64,000 nucleotides of DNA from Anadara kagoshimensis (taxonomy: Eukaryota; Mollusca; Bivalvia; Arcoida; Arcidae): contig CM037867.1 of NCBI GenBank assembly GCA_021292105.1, positions 18,198,386 to 18,262,385 of the forward strand. Reading direction: 5' to 3'. Numbering within the stretch: the stretch's first letter is position 1; every line of letters begins with the position of its first letter. Position numbers and translations under genes: made by a program. The notes under the pieces are model-generated. The model was not told where the DNA came from and did not search any database. It saw nothing but the letters and a program-made list of their open reading frames with translations. This document shows, piece after piece, positions 1-11,145 of the stretch.

Positions 1-1230
1 TTGGCCAGATGAGCTTATCGTATGATAACCACGCGCTTACATGCGTTTACTTAAATCTTCAATTCAAATTGAAAATCTAAGATGGTCATAGGAGTGAGTA
101 GGAACACGAGGTTTTGACATGCACGCATTCAATCAAAATGGATTTAGAATGTATACAAGCATTGCTTTAATGGAACATTTTTGTTCAATTGTCAAACAAA
201 AAAATAGTATTTGATTGCGCAAAAAAGGATTAGGTAAATGTATAATGGCGATTTAAAAATGTCGAAGAGTGTTTAGAAATAAGCTTAATTCAATGTACTT
301 GTAGAAAACCGCACGTGCACATAATGGGTTAATCCGATGTTTTAAAGGAAAAAACAAAATCAAACAGGATCAGTACGTACTTTTAAACTGTTTGAACGGA
401 ATGGCTAAATCTTAAACACCGATTTTGTTTTATTTTATCCACTCGTTTATATGATGATGGCTTATACCAATCACGGCAATGGTCTCAATTTGTCTTGGTT
501 TTTTTTGGTCGTGTTTATTGGTGCTGAGGGTTTTGACAGGTTTATTCAAATAACCATTTCATTTTAGTATTGTATATTCTGCCAAGTTCTAATTCTTTCA
601 TTTTGGTTTGTTTTTGTCCGTTCTTCATTGAGTTGTCTATTGCCGAGTTCAGTATAATATTTACTTGCTGGTTTCCAATTTTCGCCTACTTGATCTTGCA
701 TGTCCAGATGAGCTTATGGTATGATAAATCAGGCTTAACGTGCGTTTACCTGCACCTTCAATTTGAATCGAAATTTATTGTCCAAAATCTAAGTCATAGA
801 ACTAAGTAGGAATACGTGGTTTTGTGGTTTTGACTTTGACATGCATGCATTGTATTCTATTAAAAAGATTAAGAATGAATATTTTTTTCAAATGTCAAAC
901 AAATAAATATAATTTGATAACGCAAAAGGAGCAGTTTGATAAATAATGACGATTTTTAATGTCGGAGAATGTTTTGAAATTAGTTTTATTAAATGTACTT
1001 GAAGCAAGTCACACGCCCATACGATTTCTTAATCTGATGTTAAAAGGTATATACAAAAACAAATAATATATTACGTACTTGCAAAATGAATATAAATGAA
1101 ATCTTAAAACCTTTACACCGATTGTGTTTTATTTTATCCACTTATTTACATAAATATGGCTTATACAAATGATTTCAACCTGTCTTGTTTTGTCACTTTT
1201 CTCATGTTTATTGGTGCTGGGGGTTTTAGT
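1..1230 (+). repeat. Tandem direct duplication, unit about 700 bp
   Basis: Positions 5-540 and 705-1227 align collinearly. Shared landmarks are CCAGATGAGCTTAT at 5 and 705, TTTTGACATGCA..GCATT near 113 and 835, a TTTTATTTTATCCACT block near 430 and 1130, and TTTATTGGTGCTG near 515 and 1208. Divergence is substantial, with many substitutions and small indels. The unit may begin upstream of the window. No coding potential was recognised in either copy. Confidence 0.8.
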
Positions 1231-1929
1231 GAGAAATCAAAAATATTCATAACATTTGCAAAGTTTCATTTAACATATTTCTCAAAAAGTTAAAATTTTA
1301 AAATGTGTTTCATTATTGTGTTGCTGCGTGTTTTCAGTTACCATGGTAATTGTGAAGCTATTCAGTTACCATTTTCTATATATCAACGAAGTTCGAACGA
1401 TGATAATGATGACTTATTAACTGTATATCTTCTTGGTCCAAAAATTTTAAACAAATTGTAAACTTCTTTTTGGCTAGAAAATTATGCTTAATAAATCGTC
1501 AAAAGCTTAGTCCAATTCTGTATTCTATTACTTTGACTGTTTGTTGTGTCCTGCTGCCGTTTTGGCTATTTCCATGTCCCTTTTATTCATCTGTATCTGT
1601 TTCAAAGTGTTGAGCTTACTAGGCTTGGTTGATACAAGAATCAACGTTAAAACAACTACATAACGCATATTTGTAGGGGGAAATGAATTATGACTTTAGT
1701 TTTTTTTTAGAGAATATGTGAATGCCATCTATCCTAGTGAAATAAAAGATTCGATGTATTCTTCAAGGTTTGTTTAATTTTTCATTACTTCAATTAAGGT
1801 ACCCAAAACAACTATATTTGAAGCTATATTATATGATGACTTCAAAGTTTCTATTGACAAATTTCCTTTTCTAGCTCTTTACCTGCTTCCTCTCCTTTTT
1901 TAAACACACGGATATTGCTAGCCTAGTCT

Positions 1930-2310
1930 TATGAAGACCCTGACAAAGTTTTATGACCGTCATTACAATATTCTTCACATTGATCATGATTCTACATCGT
2001 GGATCGTGGATTTATTTGATGTCCTTAGTTCTATACTAGTGTTGTGTTTATTTTCAATTTTGATTTTACTCGTGGCGGGTGTTGTTAGATAGACATTTAT
2101 GCCTTCTGGAGTATTTGGCATTATTTTGTTTCTTGAAAGGTGATTTAGGCATGGATCGGTATGTTTGTTGTGGTAATGTCGATTGGATACAAAAAGCTAG
2201 CACAAGAACGTTTTACACTTTAATGTACGTCAAATGGGAGACTACTATGCTATCCAAACAATTTAGCCGTTAGTTGCCGGCTTCAAGCTAAGCCCCTGGT
2301 GGACAAAAAA
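1930..2310 (+). repeat. Interspersed repeat family C copy
   Basis: The copy contains AAGTTTTATGACCGTCATTA, a GATGTCC..TTCTA block, CAATTTTGATT, a diverged GTGGCGGGTG and later family landmarks. The fullest copy is at 45055-45360. Family orientation is defined by GGCGGGTGTAGCTAGCTAAA leading to GGACATGGATTAGTATGTTT. Confidence 0.6.
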
Positions 2311-2609
2311 TTTACGTTTACGGCCTTTTAAAACTTAAATTGTTCGTTTAAAATCTCATATCAGATCAAATCCATTGATACTTTCATTTTTAATTACTTC
2401 TTTTTGAGAAATTAATTAGCAAATTAGCAACGTGTTGCACCGAAGTATTATGATTCAGTACGTTAGATTTTTTGAGAGGTAAATTATAATTGTAATATGT
2501 GTAGTTTTATTGTGTGCCAAAATTCAATACATATATATTTGACGTTCTAGAGCTCAACATTTGTTTCATTATTAAATTCTATTACACACGTGATATGTGT
2601 AGCTAGCAT

Positions 2610-2790
2610 AACAAGAGGTGTTTATCCTTCCAGATCTCCGAATTTCAAAGGTTACTCTTCCTGAGCATCGGCCTCACTTTCCTGGTGGAAGTTTAACCTT
2701 ATTTTTCAGTTTCAAAGTTTTTTACTTTTCTTAAGGATGTTTAATGGTTTGGACAGGGATCGGTATGTTTGTTTTTGATTGTTACTTATT
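2610..2790 (+). repeat. Interspersed repeat family C copy (3' half)
   Basis: Contains GTGTAGCTAGCATAAC, CTCACTTTCCTGGTGGAAGT, TTTCAAAGTTTTTTACTTT and GGACAGGGATCGGTATGTTT in the family order. Confidence 0.7.
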
Positions 2791-3463
2791 TTTGCCTGAG
2801 AGGAGGACCACCTTTTTTAAAATTCGTAAAGTTAGCATTTAGATTATTCGAGAAAATTAAGCGTAAATGTTTGTGCTCCAAAGAGAACAATATGCAAAGT
2901 ATCATCAAAAACGACAGACACGTCCTCTTTTTATAATTTTGAATAAGAGATGGTAAGAAAGGGTCTTTATGAAAAGTAAAAGCGACACCAAAAAGGCGTA
3001 TGTAAGAGCCTAAATCTGACAATTCAAATATCATACCCTTATAAAAATACACAAATTACGCACAATGCGAAATGTTCAATTCTTTCATACTTCCATACGA
3101 AACAAAATCATTTCCCGTTATTATTTCTTGCTTCAAACGAAAAGCTATATTAAAAGCTGTATTGCAAGCATGATGACATCAATTTCAGAAAAAGATTGCC
3201 AAAATTTTCAAAACTTAAGTTTAGAAAATCCCATTTAAGAAATGATGGTGAAACTGGGGCCTCGTGGTTAAGCATATATAAGGAATGGAAACAAATCAAG
3301 AAATATTATTTTCTTTTTAAAGCAGTAATATCTCTTATATTTTTTAGATTTAAAAAATCTTTTTGGCCATGTAGGCGTTCACTACCGCCAATTGTCTTTT
3401 CTTTCAAAACGAAAAACAATACCCTTTCTAGACATAACTATGCTGCTTAGAAACAAAATTAAA

Positions 3464-3536
3464 CGCCCAACGTGGGGCTCGAACCCACGACCCCGAGATT
3501 AAGAGTCTCGTGCTCTACCGACTGAGCTAGCCGGGC
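3464..3536 (-). tRNA. tRNA-Lys (CTT), copy 1
   Basis: A 73-nt cloverleaf. The acceptor stem GCCCGGC pairs with GTTGGGC using two G-U wobbles. The A box is TAGCTCAGTCGG, the anticodon loop CTCTTAA (CTT, reads AAG) and the T loop TTCGAGC. The discriminator base is G and CCA is not encoded. A run of four T follows within about 20 nt, a Pol III terminator. It is identical to the copies at 9246 and 12871. Confidence 0.96.
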
Positions 3537-3624
3537 TGTGTGAACACTTCAACGAGATCATGCTCAACATCGGGTCCAAATGATGTTGCTGAAATAACTT
3601 GTCCGGTGTGTCACTTGGTTGGTT

Positions 3625-3850
3625 GGTTGAATGTTCCTTAACGTCGCATCAGCAATTTTGCAGCTATTCGCGACGAGAACTATTTTATTAATCGCTATAG
3701 ATTAATCTATAACCATTTTGTGTATGCATGTGAAGTGCGAGTGTGTTGTATGGTCTGCCTTGTACTAGCGCGCACTCAGGGCGGCTTTAATGTGCTAGCT
3801 TACAGAGTCCGTTCGCCGCAGACTGACACCAGGTAAATCAGTAAAGGCAA
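3625..3850 (-). mobile_element. SINE-like repeat, family 2 (minus)
   Basis: Contains TTCCTTAACGTCGCATCAGC, GCAGCTATTCGCGACGAGAA and the block TAGCGCGCACTCAGGGCGGC followed by a diverged head. Related sequence is at 34574-34816, where a tRNA-like head is visible, and at 41821-41990. It lies immediately upstream of the tRNA-Lys copy 1 flank. Confidence 0.55.
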
Positions 3851-4944
3851 GCAGCAAGGAAAATTCACTTTTTCACATGTGGTCGGCGTGTCACTTGGGA
3901 ACAAGATAACTTATCCACACAATCCATTTAAGAAATGAATAATTATTAAAGGCTACATTTGAAGCTCATGACAAAAGTGATGTCTTCAATTTTTCTTTTG
4001 TCAAATTTCCTTTTCTATGCAGCAATATACCTGCCTCTCCTACTCATGGTGTGTTTGTTTCAAAATCAATACGCTATGTGAACTTCTACCAGGGAAGTGA
4101 GGCCTTATAGACTTTACTGTTGTAGTTTTTTTTTAGATGATATTTATTTCGGTTTTCTATCATTTAGATACGTACACTTTTGAGCATATTGTCGATTTGA
4201 ACATTAGTTGTACATCATTTGACACCGACATTTCATAATGGCCAAGTATTTAAAAGAAGGTGAGGTGTAGAATCTTGATAAACTGTATGCAAAATCGAAA
4301 TCAAAACCACACCTTGCTTAAATCATAATCCTAAAATCAAAGAAAGATTATGAAACGTGTGAATGCAGTTAGAAAGTATACTTCAATAACGATCAACCAA
4401 CTTATTTGCTATTTTGGATAAACAAATATCAGGACCATTAATTATAGAACGCCTGACTATGAACGGTAACTGGGGGCACAACGACAAAATGTCTAGTGTT
4501 GTAGTTTTGCCACTTCGGCTGTAGCTTTTGACATCTCGTCTCGATATAAGCGGAATATTCTTGACTTGGACGTAAAACACGATTCAATCAATCAACCTTC
4601 TTTTGTATTTAGTGTATAAAATAAGATACGCGTTATTAGATAAAAAAAATATTTTATTTCATTATTAAAGCACACTTTTGTTCAAAACAAGTATGTCATG
4701 AGATGTTCAACAAATTATTCAATTCCAATAAAGTCAAAATTGAAATCTTTTAGAATTCATCTTCTCATAAAATACAAAATCAACACAATAACAAAATAAA
4801 GAATCACAATTTTTTTCAAAACCACTAGCATTTTATCATTTAAACTCTGCTTTCAAAATGATGTTATCCTTCCTCTTATAGTTGACTATGTCTGAAAAGA
4901 AACAAAGGAAGAAAAGTGAGAAAATCTGTACTAATAATTACACC

Positions 4945-5070
4945 AGTCTTAATTTTATAGCACTAGACGGCCGTTTCGGAATGCAATACCTCATTAGTAG
5001 TGCTTGGACCAAAATTATGAAACCAAAACTTTTTTCCAAGATGTTGAAAAGAAACCAAAAGAACCAAAAT
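4945..5070 (+). repeat. Interspersed repeat family D copy
   Basis: Marked by CACTAGACGGCCGTTTCGGA, a GACCAAAATTATGAAACCAA block and CAAGATGTTGAAAAGAAACC. Other copies are at 14045-14125 (+), 20830-20990 (-) and 28600-28680 (-). The apparent peptide ALDGRFGMQY is a translation of the repeat, not a gene. Confidence 0.7.
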
Positions 5071-5309
5071 AAATTTTATCAAAATAAAATTTCACCTGAT
5101 GAAATTAGAAAAGAGTTGTTGGTACCAATTTTTATTTAATCGACATTTTGGCTACAGCCAATGATCGTATTGTTTGTAATGGTGATGGACGTAATGCATT
5201 CGTTCACGTTATTTGTAACGATTAAAAACAACAACGATAATTACTGTATTTAAATGGTCTGACTTGTCTGGAAAATGAATCAAAGGCATTGATTAAACAT
5301 AGTATATAC

Positions 5310-5502
5310 ACTGTAAACTTATTTAATTTCGCGTGTATTTATTTTCGCGGTATAGAAAATTCAGACATATTCACATTTTTTAAATATTTTTATAACATAA
5401 TGAGTATAATATAATTTTCGCTTGGTATTAATTTCCGAGCAAAACAAACGACCGCGAAATAAGCGAAAATTAGTACACCGCGAAAATGAATACGTTTACA
5501 GT
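5310..5502. mobile_element. MITE-like hairpin with TTTTCGCG arms
   Basis: The left end ACTGTAAACTTATTTAATTT and the right end (reverse complement ACTGTAAACGTATTCATTTT) form imperfect terminal inverted repeats, each followed inward by TTTCGCG. The length is about 193 bp and there is no ORF, so this would be a non-autonomous DNA element. Related TTTCGCG-rich sequence is at 9430-9545 and 58092-58431. Confidence 0.7.
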
Positions 5503-6364
5503 AGTACTGTAATTCTCGCATCAGGCAAAAGGTCCTAAGTGTTCATATTTGTCAATGCTATTTTTTCGACTGTATAAAACAAAGAACACCACTATAGGTG
5601 TTATTATACATCGCTATTATAGAAAAATCGACGTCATTTTGGGTGATTTATTTCGAGAGCTAAACAGTTTACCTTTATTCCCTCTCTATCTTCTTATCCA
5701 TTCCTTTGCATCAAAATATCTAAATGTACCTGAAATGTAATGGATAAACAGATCAGCCACTTTTAGCAATGTTGTGATTTGCAAACTCCTGAATACTTTT
5801 TTCATGCTAGATATCAAATGGCAGTATTATCAACATTCACATTTCTCACAAGGACAGCAGATTCACGAAAGAAATTCATCGCAAATATGTTTCGTCATTA
5901 CTTACCAATATATATTTATAATAAGTATTTATGACCTTGGCATAGCAAAGTCGATTATGGTGATATATTTAACCATTGAACTGTCCAGCAAAGGCGTTTA
6001 TAGTGCTAAAACTTCCATTGCTGTGCACAGCAAAGCGAATAACGCACGCGCTAATACACTTAAAACACTGTCTTGTACGACATGCAATTCCAATTGTCGG
6101 AACAACCAATCAATGACGGCATGGTTATAGGCGTAAGTAAGAGATGAGTGGCGTCAAATTAGCAAATGCAAATATAGTCCTATAAATTCGTTTGGTCTTA
6201 AACAGAGTTAATACAATCAAATATTATAAATGTAAATATAACATTTTGTTTTTAAATTTTATCAATAAATACACTTAAAAGTGGTACATGACAACAACTA
6301 AATAGATATGACATTAGACTTACAAACTGTAATATATGTAATGTACTATTACACATAGACATAC

Positions 6365-6550
6365 CTGCATATCTCTTCTGCTGACCAATGGACCTCCTCC
6401 TTCTTCTATTACATTGTCCAGACACGAAAAAGTATATCTTAAGTCCTCGTTCCGTCATCAAGCTAGTTATAAAATTAACTTTGCTGGGATCTTTAGGAGG
6501 AGCGTCCGTGAATAGGTAAATTCTGGAATTGTAACTTGCAACAGCGGAAG
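6365..6550 (-). CDS. VWA gene exon 9: end of the vWA domain, polyarginine
   Basis: A 186-nt exon, phase 1 in, with donor GTATGT. It encodes SRIYLFTDAPPKDPSKV and KIYFFVSGQCNRRRRRSIG. TDAPPKD is the conserved late vWA motif and the following strand closes the domain. RRRRRS could be a furin-type cleavage site. The good donor shows that the transcript should continue, but no next exon was recognised. Confidence 0.82.
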
Positions 6551-9500
6551 CTAGTTTACAAATATAACATAAACAAGTTGAATTGAAAATATATACTTTG
6601 CAACAACCAACGGTTCGAAAACACAATACAGTAGAAGGCAATGAAAGAGACAACAAAACAGAGCAAAAGACAATTACACAACAAACGTTAAATTAAAGTT
6701 ATCCTAGCAATATCTAAGCAATATCGAAAACCCGTAGTGCAAATTGAAAAGTAAGCCGATTCGGATAACTCTTCTAATTCCAAGATAATTTTTGGTTAAT
6801 TTTAGTTGCACATTAAGAAGGCGAAAAGCGACTTCAATTGCAAATTACAAATCGCGTTGTAATACTAGCGACCTATGTGCCATTTAGGAACATTAACAGA
6901 TGTATCAGTAATAATTACATATTTTTATTACACCAACGCGGGATTCCGGATAACTGCACCTCTCTAAGCCTAGGTTCAAAACCCACCGTATATACACGGG
7001 CATATCGTACTGTGAGAAATTCATTACTTCACTAACCGAACGTATTTTTTCTTCTGAGCATTTCCATTTCATCCCTAAACATGCTTAACTAACCGCCTCG
7101 ATATAAGTGAAAGAATTCTGACCAGGGTATGCAACTTTACTCCACTCCACTCCATGTTTTACCTTCAGTAAGACCGGTAAGTGAGAATTCAGGACAATCA
7201 TTTCCAGCGCTGGCGTCACTAGCCTTGATATTGTTCAGCCATGTTGTCATTTGTGAGGCGTCTTTAGTTTTCTGCAACTTGGTGACAGTACCTGTATAAT
7301 ATAATGTAACGGAAATGGGATATAATACATCGTTATCAAACTGGAATACTTGAATAGGATGAGTTTATTAGAGGATGTATCTATCCGACAATACAGTAAA
7401 GAGCGATAGAATGCATCATTGTTTAGTAAGAATTTGGCATGATAACGGGTAAGGCTTATTATGAAGAACATAACGGAAAATGACTTTGGGGCTTAAAAAA
7501 CTTGACAATAAAGGAGAGGCAAAAGTATCTAGGGTTGTTAATGGAAGCAATTAGGACTTACTGTACTGGATATATTTGACGTCATTCAGTCTATGTTCTT
7601 TCTTTTCTCAATTTGGATTTAAAAAAAGGCAGGTGTAGCTAGCTAGAAAAGTTATGCTTATCAGTCTGAACACCCGGCATCACCACCCTTGTTGGAAGGT
7701 CACATGTTTTTCTTGGTTTGCAAGTTTTCAAACCCTTTTACGTTGCTTTTTGGATACCATTTAGACATTGGCCGGTATTCTTGTGTTTGATTAAAACAAT
7801 TTCGCGAAGGTATTATGTTGTTGTTCTTCCACCGTGTATTCGTCTTACCAAGCAGCTTTTAAGCGAGCAATAATATATTCTTTATATAATAGTTGACTGG
7901 TGAATTTCGTGGATTTAAACTTATTTAAAATTATTGAAAATGCTTGATTTCAAAACCTAGAAGAAACTTGATTATTGTGATATTGTGTCATTAAATATAT
8001 ATAAAAAAATGATTTCCTGACGATTTTATAAACCGGGTAGATATTAATATATAAAGACACGTTTGAGAAGATGCGGTGTAATACTATTGAAGAGAGAGAG
8101 AGAGAGAGAGAGTTATCCCACCTGGATCATTAAAGGTCACTAGTATATAGTTATAAGGTTGGTTAACTGTCCCGTTCGTAGCCTGGACGATGGCTTTAGT
8201 TTTGTCTTTAATGGCCTGGATTTCTTGGCTCATGTTAGTGGTTGTATCGACAACAAACACAAGAGACGGTGACGGTTGTAACTGTAGTAACTCTATTGTC
8301 TTGTCTGACCCAATCAGTGGCAATATTCCATCAGCTATAAATACAACGCTAGTGAATACATGCAAGAACAAAATATTAAAATGAAATTAACATTTCCCCA
8401 ATTTGTTGCAATATTTCATCAATTAAAAACTAGAAGTCTCTTGAGAGCCAAATACCCCCGCCCCAACATCTTCCATGATCTAGACATTTCTAATATTACC
8501 TTGTTTCAAGGTCATGACACACCTTTGGACATGTCAAGTTTTATGACAGCTATTCAAGGGTTTCCCGAGATATGGCCCGGACACGATTTTTACACAGACA
8601 GACATGGTGATTCCTATATGCCCTCTCAAACTAGCTCTCAAACTAGTTTGAGGGGGTATAATAAAGCACTACAGTAAAAAAAATACAACCAATAATGATA
8701 AAAACGAATGATATTGTACAATATGTGGTAATGTCTCATCAACTGAAAATAAAACACAAGCAAATAAATAGAAAAAAAAATAACACCTAATAAGGAAAAG
8801 GGTTTCTGTCTTTGCAGCAGTTTATTTTACTGAGGTGTTCCAGAATGCTTCAACACAGTTATAACTTTAATTATTAATTAATTTTAACACTGCTCAAGCA
8901 AGGCTTCTGGAATCTATGGAATACATTTGTCTATATTGAATCGTTATCGACTAGATGAATAATTTAATCAAACCGGAGATTATAAATGTTTTATTTACAG
9001 TATTAGTTGTGGCTCATCAAGTTCTTTTTTTCAAAGTATTTGTTTACCAAATGATAGTGTAGCCATATTTCATTTGATTTTTCTGAATGGGCAATGCTTA
9101 TGTCATATTAAATAATGTTTTAGCGGAGTCTATAGAAACCAAACACAAAATATGTAAAACAGAAATAGAAATATATGCCTGATGTATATATGATTATAAT
9201 CTACACTTCCTACATCAGAATATACTGCATTGAAACAAAATGTAACGCCCAACGTGGGGCTCGAACCCACGACCCCGAGATTAAGAGTCTCGTGCTCTAC
9301 CGACTGAGCTAGCCGGGCTGTGTGATGTCTTCAACGAGATTACACTGAACACCGGATCCAGATTTTGTAGCTAAAATAGATGGTCTAGAAAGTTACGAAA
9401 TCCTATTGCCTGAGTTCTGTAGAAAAAATACGGGTAATATAACGCGTAAACTTTTGCGGACGTTACGCGTTAATTCGCAAACGTAAGGCATTATTTCGCG

Positions 9501-11110
9501 AAGGTTCCACTTATTTTCGCGAAAGTAATTCGTTGAATTGCGTGATTTGTTTTGTTCAAACAAACTGACATCAAATAAGCTTTCGTCGGAAATGAATAAT
9601 TGACTTGCAAATCCAATAACTTTTTACACAGACCTTATCCTAGAAAAACATGTTTTTGACAATTTTGTAAACTATTTTTAAAGTTTTGTATTATATATGT
9701 AACGCGTCAAGCGAAACCCATATTTTTGGGTTTTGTGACGTTCTAAAATGACTTCAGCAATTTGCAATTGTTTTCTCCATACTTAAATTGGCATAATTAT
9801 TTACGCCATTTATCTAAAAGTTCTCTCAGTATAATCTACACATCAAAATTTCACAATACATTTTGATAATTGTAAAATGTCGTCAAGAAATCAAATAACC
9901 TGTTAAATACCGTGAAACTATATAGACCAGTTTGTTTGTGAATTTCAACTTGCCAGTTCAATGAAGGATTACATTCACATGGCTGATATCGATGCAAAGC
10001 TAGCCCGCAGTTCCAGCTTGCAATTCTGTATACAAACCCGCTGGCCCGAAATTCTAAAAACCAAATACATGAATATAAGGTCTTTGCGATTGCGTTTTAT
10101 GAAATATTTTTATTTTAAAATATTTTAAATAAATGTATATGTTACGTCTAATGTTCCTTTTATCCTCAATTTCTGTTTTATATCTGGCTAGCTCCGGTCT
10201 CACTACCCCGTTGAAAGTTGACGTGTTTATCTTAACTTTTCAGTTTCAAAGCGTCCAGTTTGTTTTGGATTGGTATGTTTTATTTTGTATAAAGAGTAGT
10301 TTTAGTACCTGAATCCATTAAGAAATGTTTTGTATGATTTATAGCCTGTTTAGCAGCATACTGGTGATACAAATACTCCGGAGAATAGCTCTTATCCGAC
10401 GTCTCTTTGTTGATGCCGCCTAATGCCGCAGATGTATTGCCACTGGAGTCACTCGAGCCACCATGGCTACACTTCCCTGTACTCACAGACAGAGGATCTT
10501 CTAAAATGAAAGTATAGAAACCACAGCTGAATAACATATACAATACGGCGGCACAGAAGTGACATGGGAAATATTTATATATTGCGTGATCACGCTAAAG
10601 AATTTGGTTTGCTCACGTTTACTAGCGTTATAGTTTCGTGCATTAGGTTTTACGTGCTAACGTAAAAGCCATTGCAAGTTCATGTTTACAAAGGATTTAA
10701 GTTTTCCTTGAGCACGAAATAATAATCGACTATGCATGTAAAAACTTTCAAGTATGTACACAATAGTGTTTGCGTAAGCATAAAGCTAAAAACATATTTT
10801 TCATGTCACGTCTATTTTCGAATTTCAACTATAACTCATTAGGGATTTTTTATTCCGAAACGGTGTTCTAGTATTCCAAATCAAATAGTGTTTAGTAAAA
10901 CTAAGGTACTGTATTACTTACTGTAGGGTTTTTGAATGTCTTGTCCGGATCTATACCCGCTGGTTAAGTACTCTGTGGAGTGTTTGATATGCGCACTGGT
11001 ACATGGAAGGGAACTGCTGATTCCTGGTCCCTTTGGGCTGTAAGGATAAAAAACAATCGGAGATTTTTATGTTTGTTTATAATCATTATTTGATTATTTA
11101 TTTATTTATT

Positions 11111-11145
<35 letters not shown>

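Larger units (their letters stand above)
1230..3463. other. No gene recognised; family C repeats
   Basis: AT-rich sequence without convincing exons. It holds two copies of interspersed family C (1930-2310 and 2610-2790) and a fragment near 1840-1905 that recurs at 3950-4075 and, inverted, at 19610-19720. The ORFs of 60-90 codons here lack splice-bounded homology or recognisable motifs. Confidence 0.6.
3537..6364. other. Region between tRNA copy 1 and the last VWA exon found: repeats only
   Basis: I looked for a tenth VWA exon on the minus strand and found no splice-bounded frame with vWA-family residues. Repeats present are the SINE-like block 3625-3850, a SINE tail at 4480-4600 (TCTCGATATAAGCGG, GGACGTAAAACAC), repeat D at 4945-5070 and the MITE at 5310-5502. 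The 118-codon ORF at 5774-6130 has no recognisable motif. Confidence 0.5.
8335..10308. other. VWA intron 6: tRNA gene and unannotated AT-rich sequence
   Basis: Apart from tRNA-Lys copy 2, a TTCGCGAA-rich block (9430-9545) related to the MITE at 5310, and a family C fragment at 10170-10290, nothing is recognised. A plus-strand ORF of 105 codons at 8360-8677 has no recognisable domain. Near 8634-8656 the motif CTCAAACTAG is repeated and then completed as a palindrome (CAAACTAGTTTG). Confidence 0.5.

Noticed and set aside
4882..5139. Lys-rich 85-codon ORF
   Set aside because: Over half is interspersed repeat D, found in both orientations elsewhere in the window.
5774..6130. 118-codon ORF near the 3' side of the VWA gene
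   Set aside because: It is on the opposite strand and shows no vWA-family residues or known motif; its complement contains stops in all frames I tried.
8360..8677. 105-codon plus-strand ORF in VWA intron 6
   Set aside because: No recognisable domain, no splice or promoter context and antisense to the gene; length is within chance expectation.
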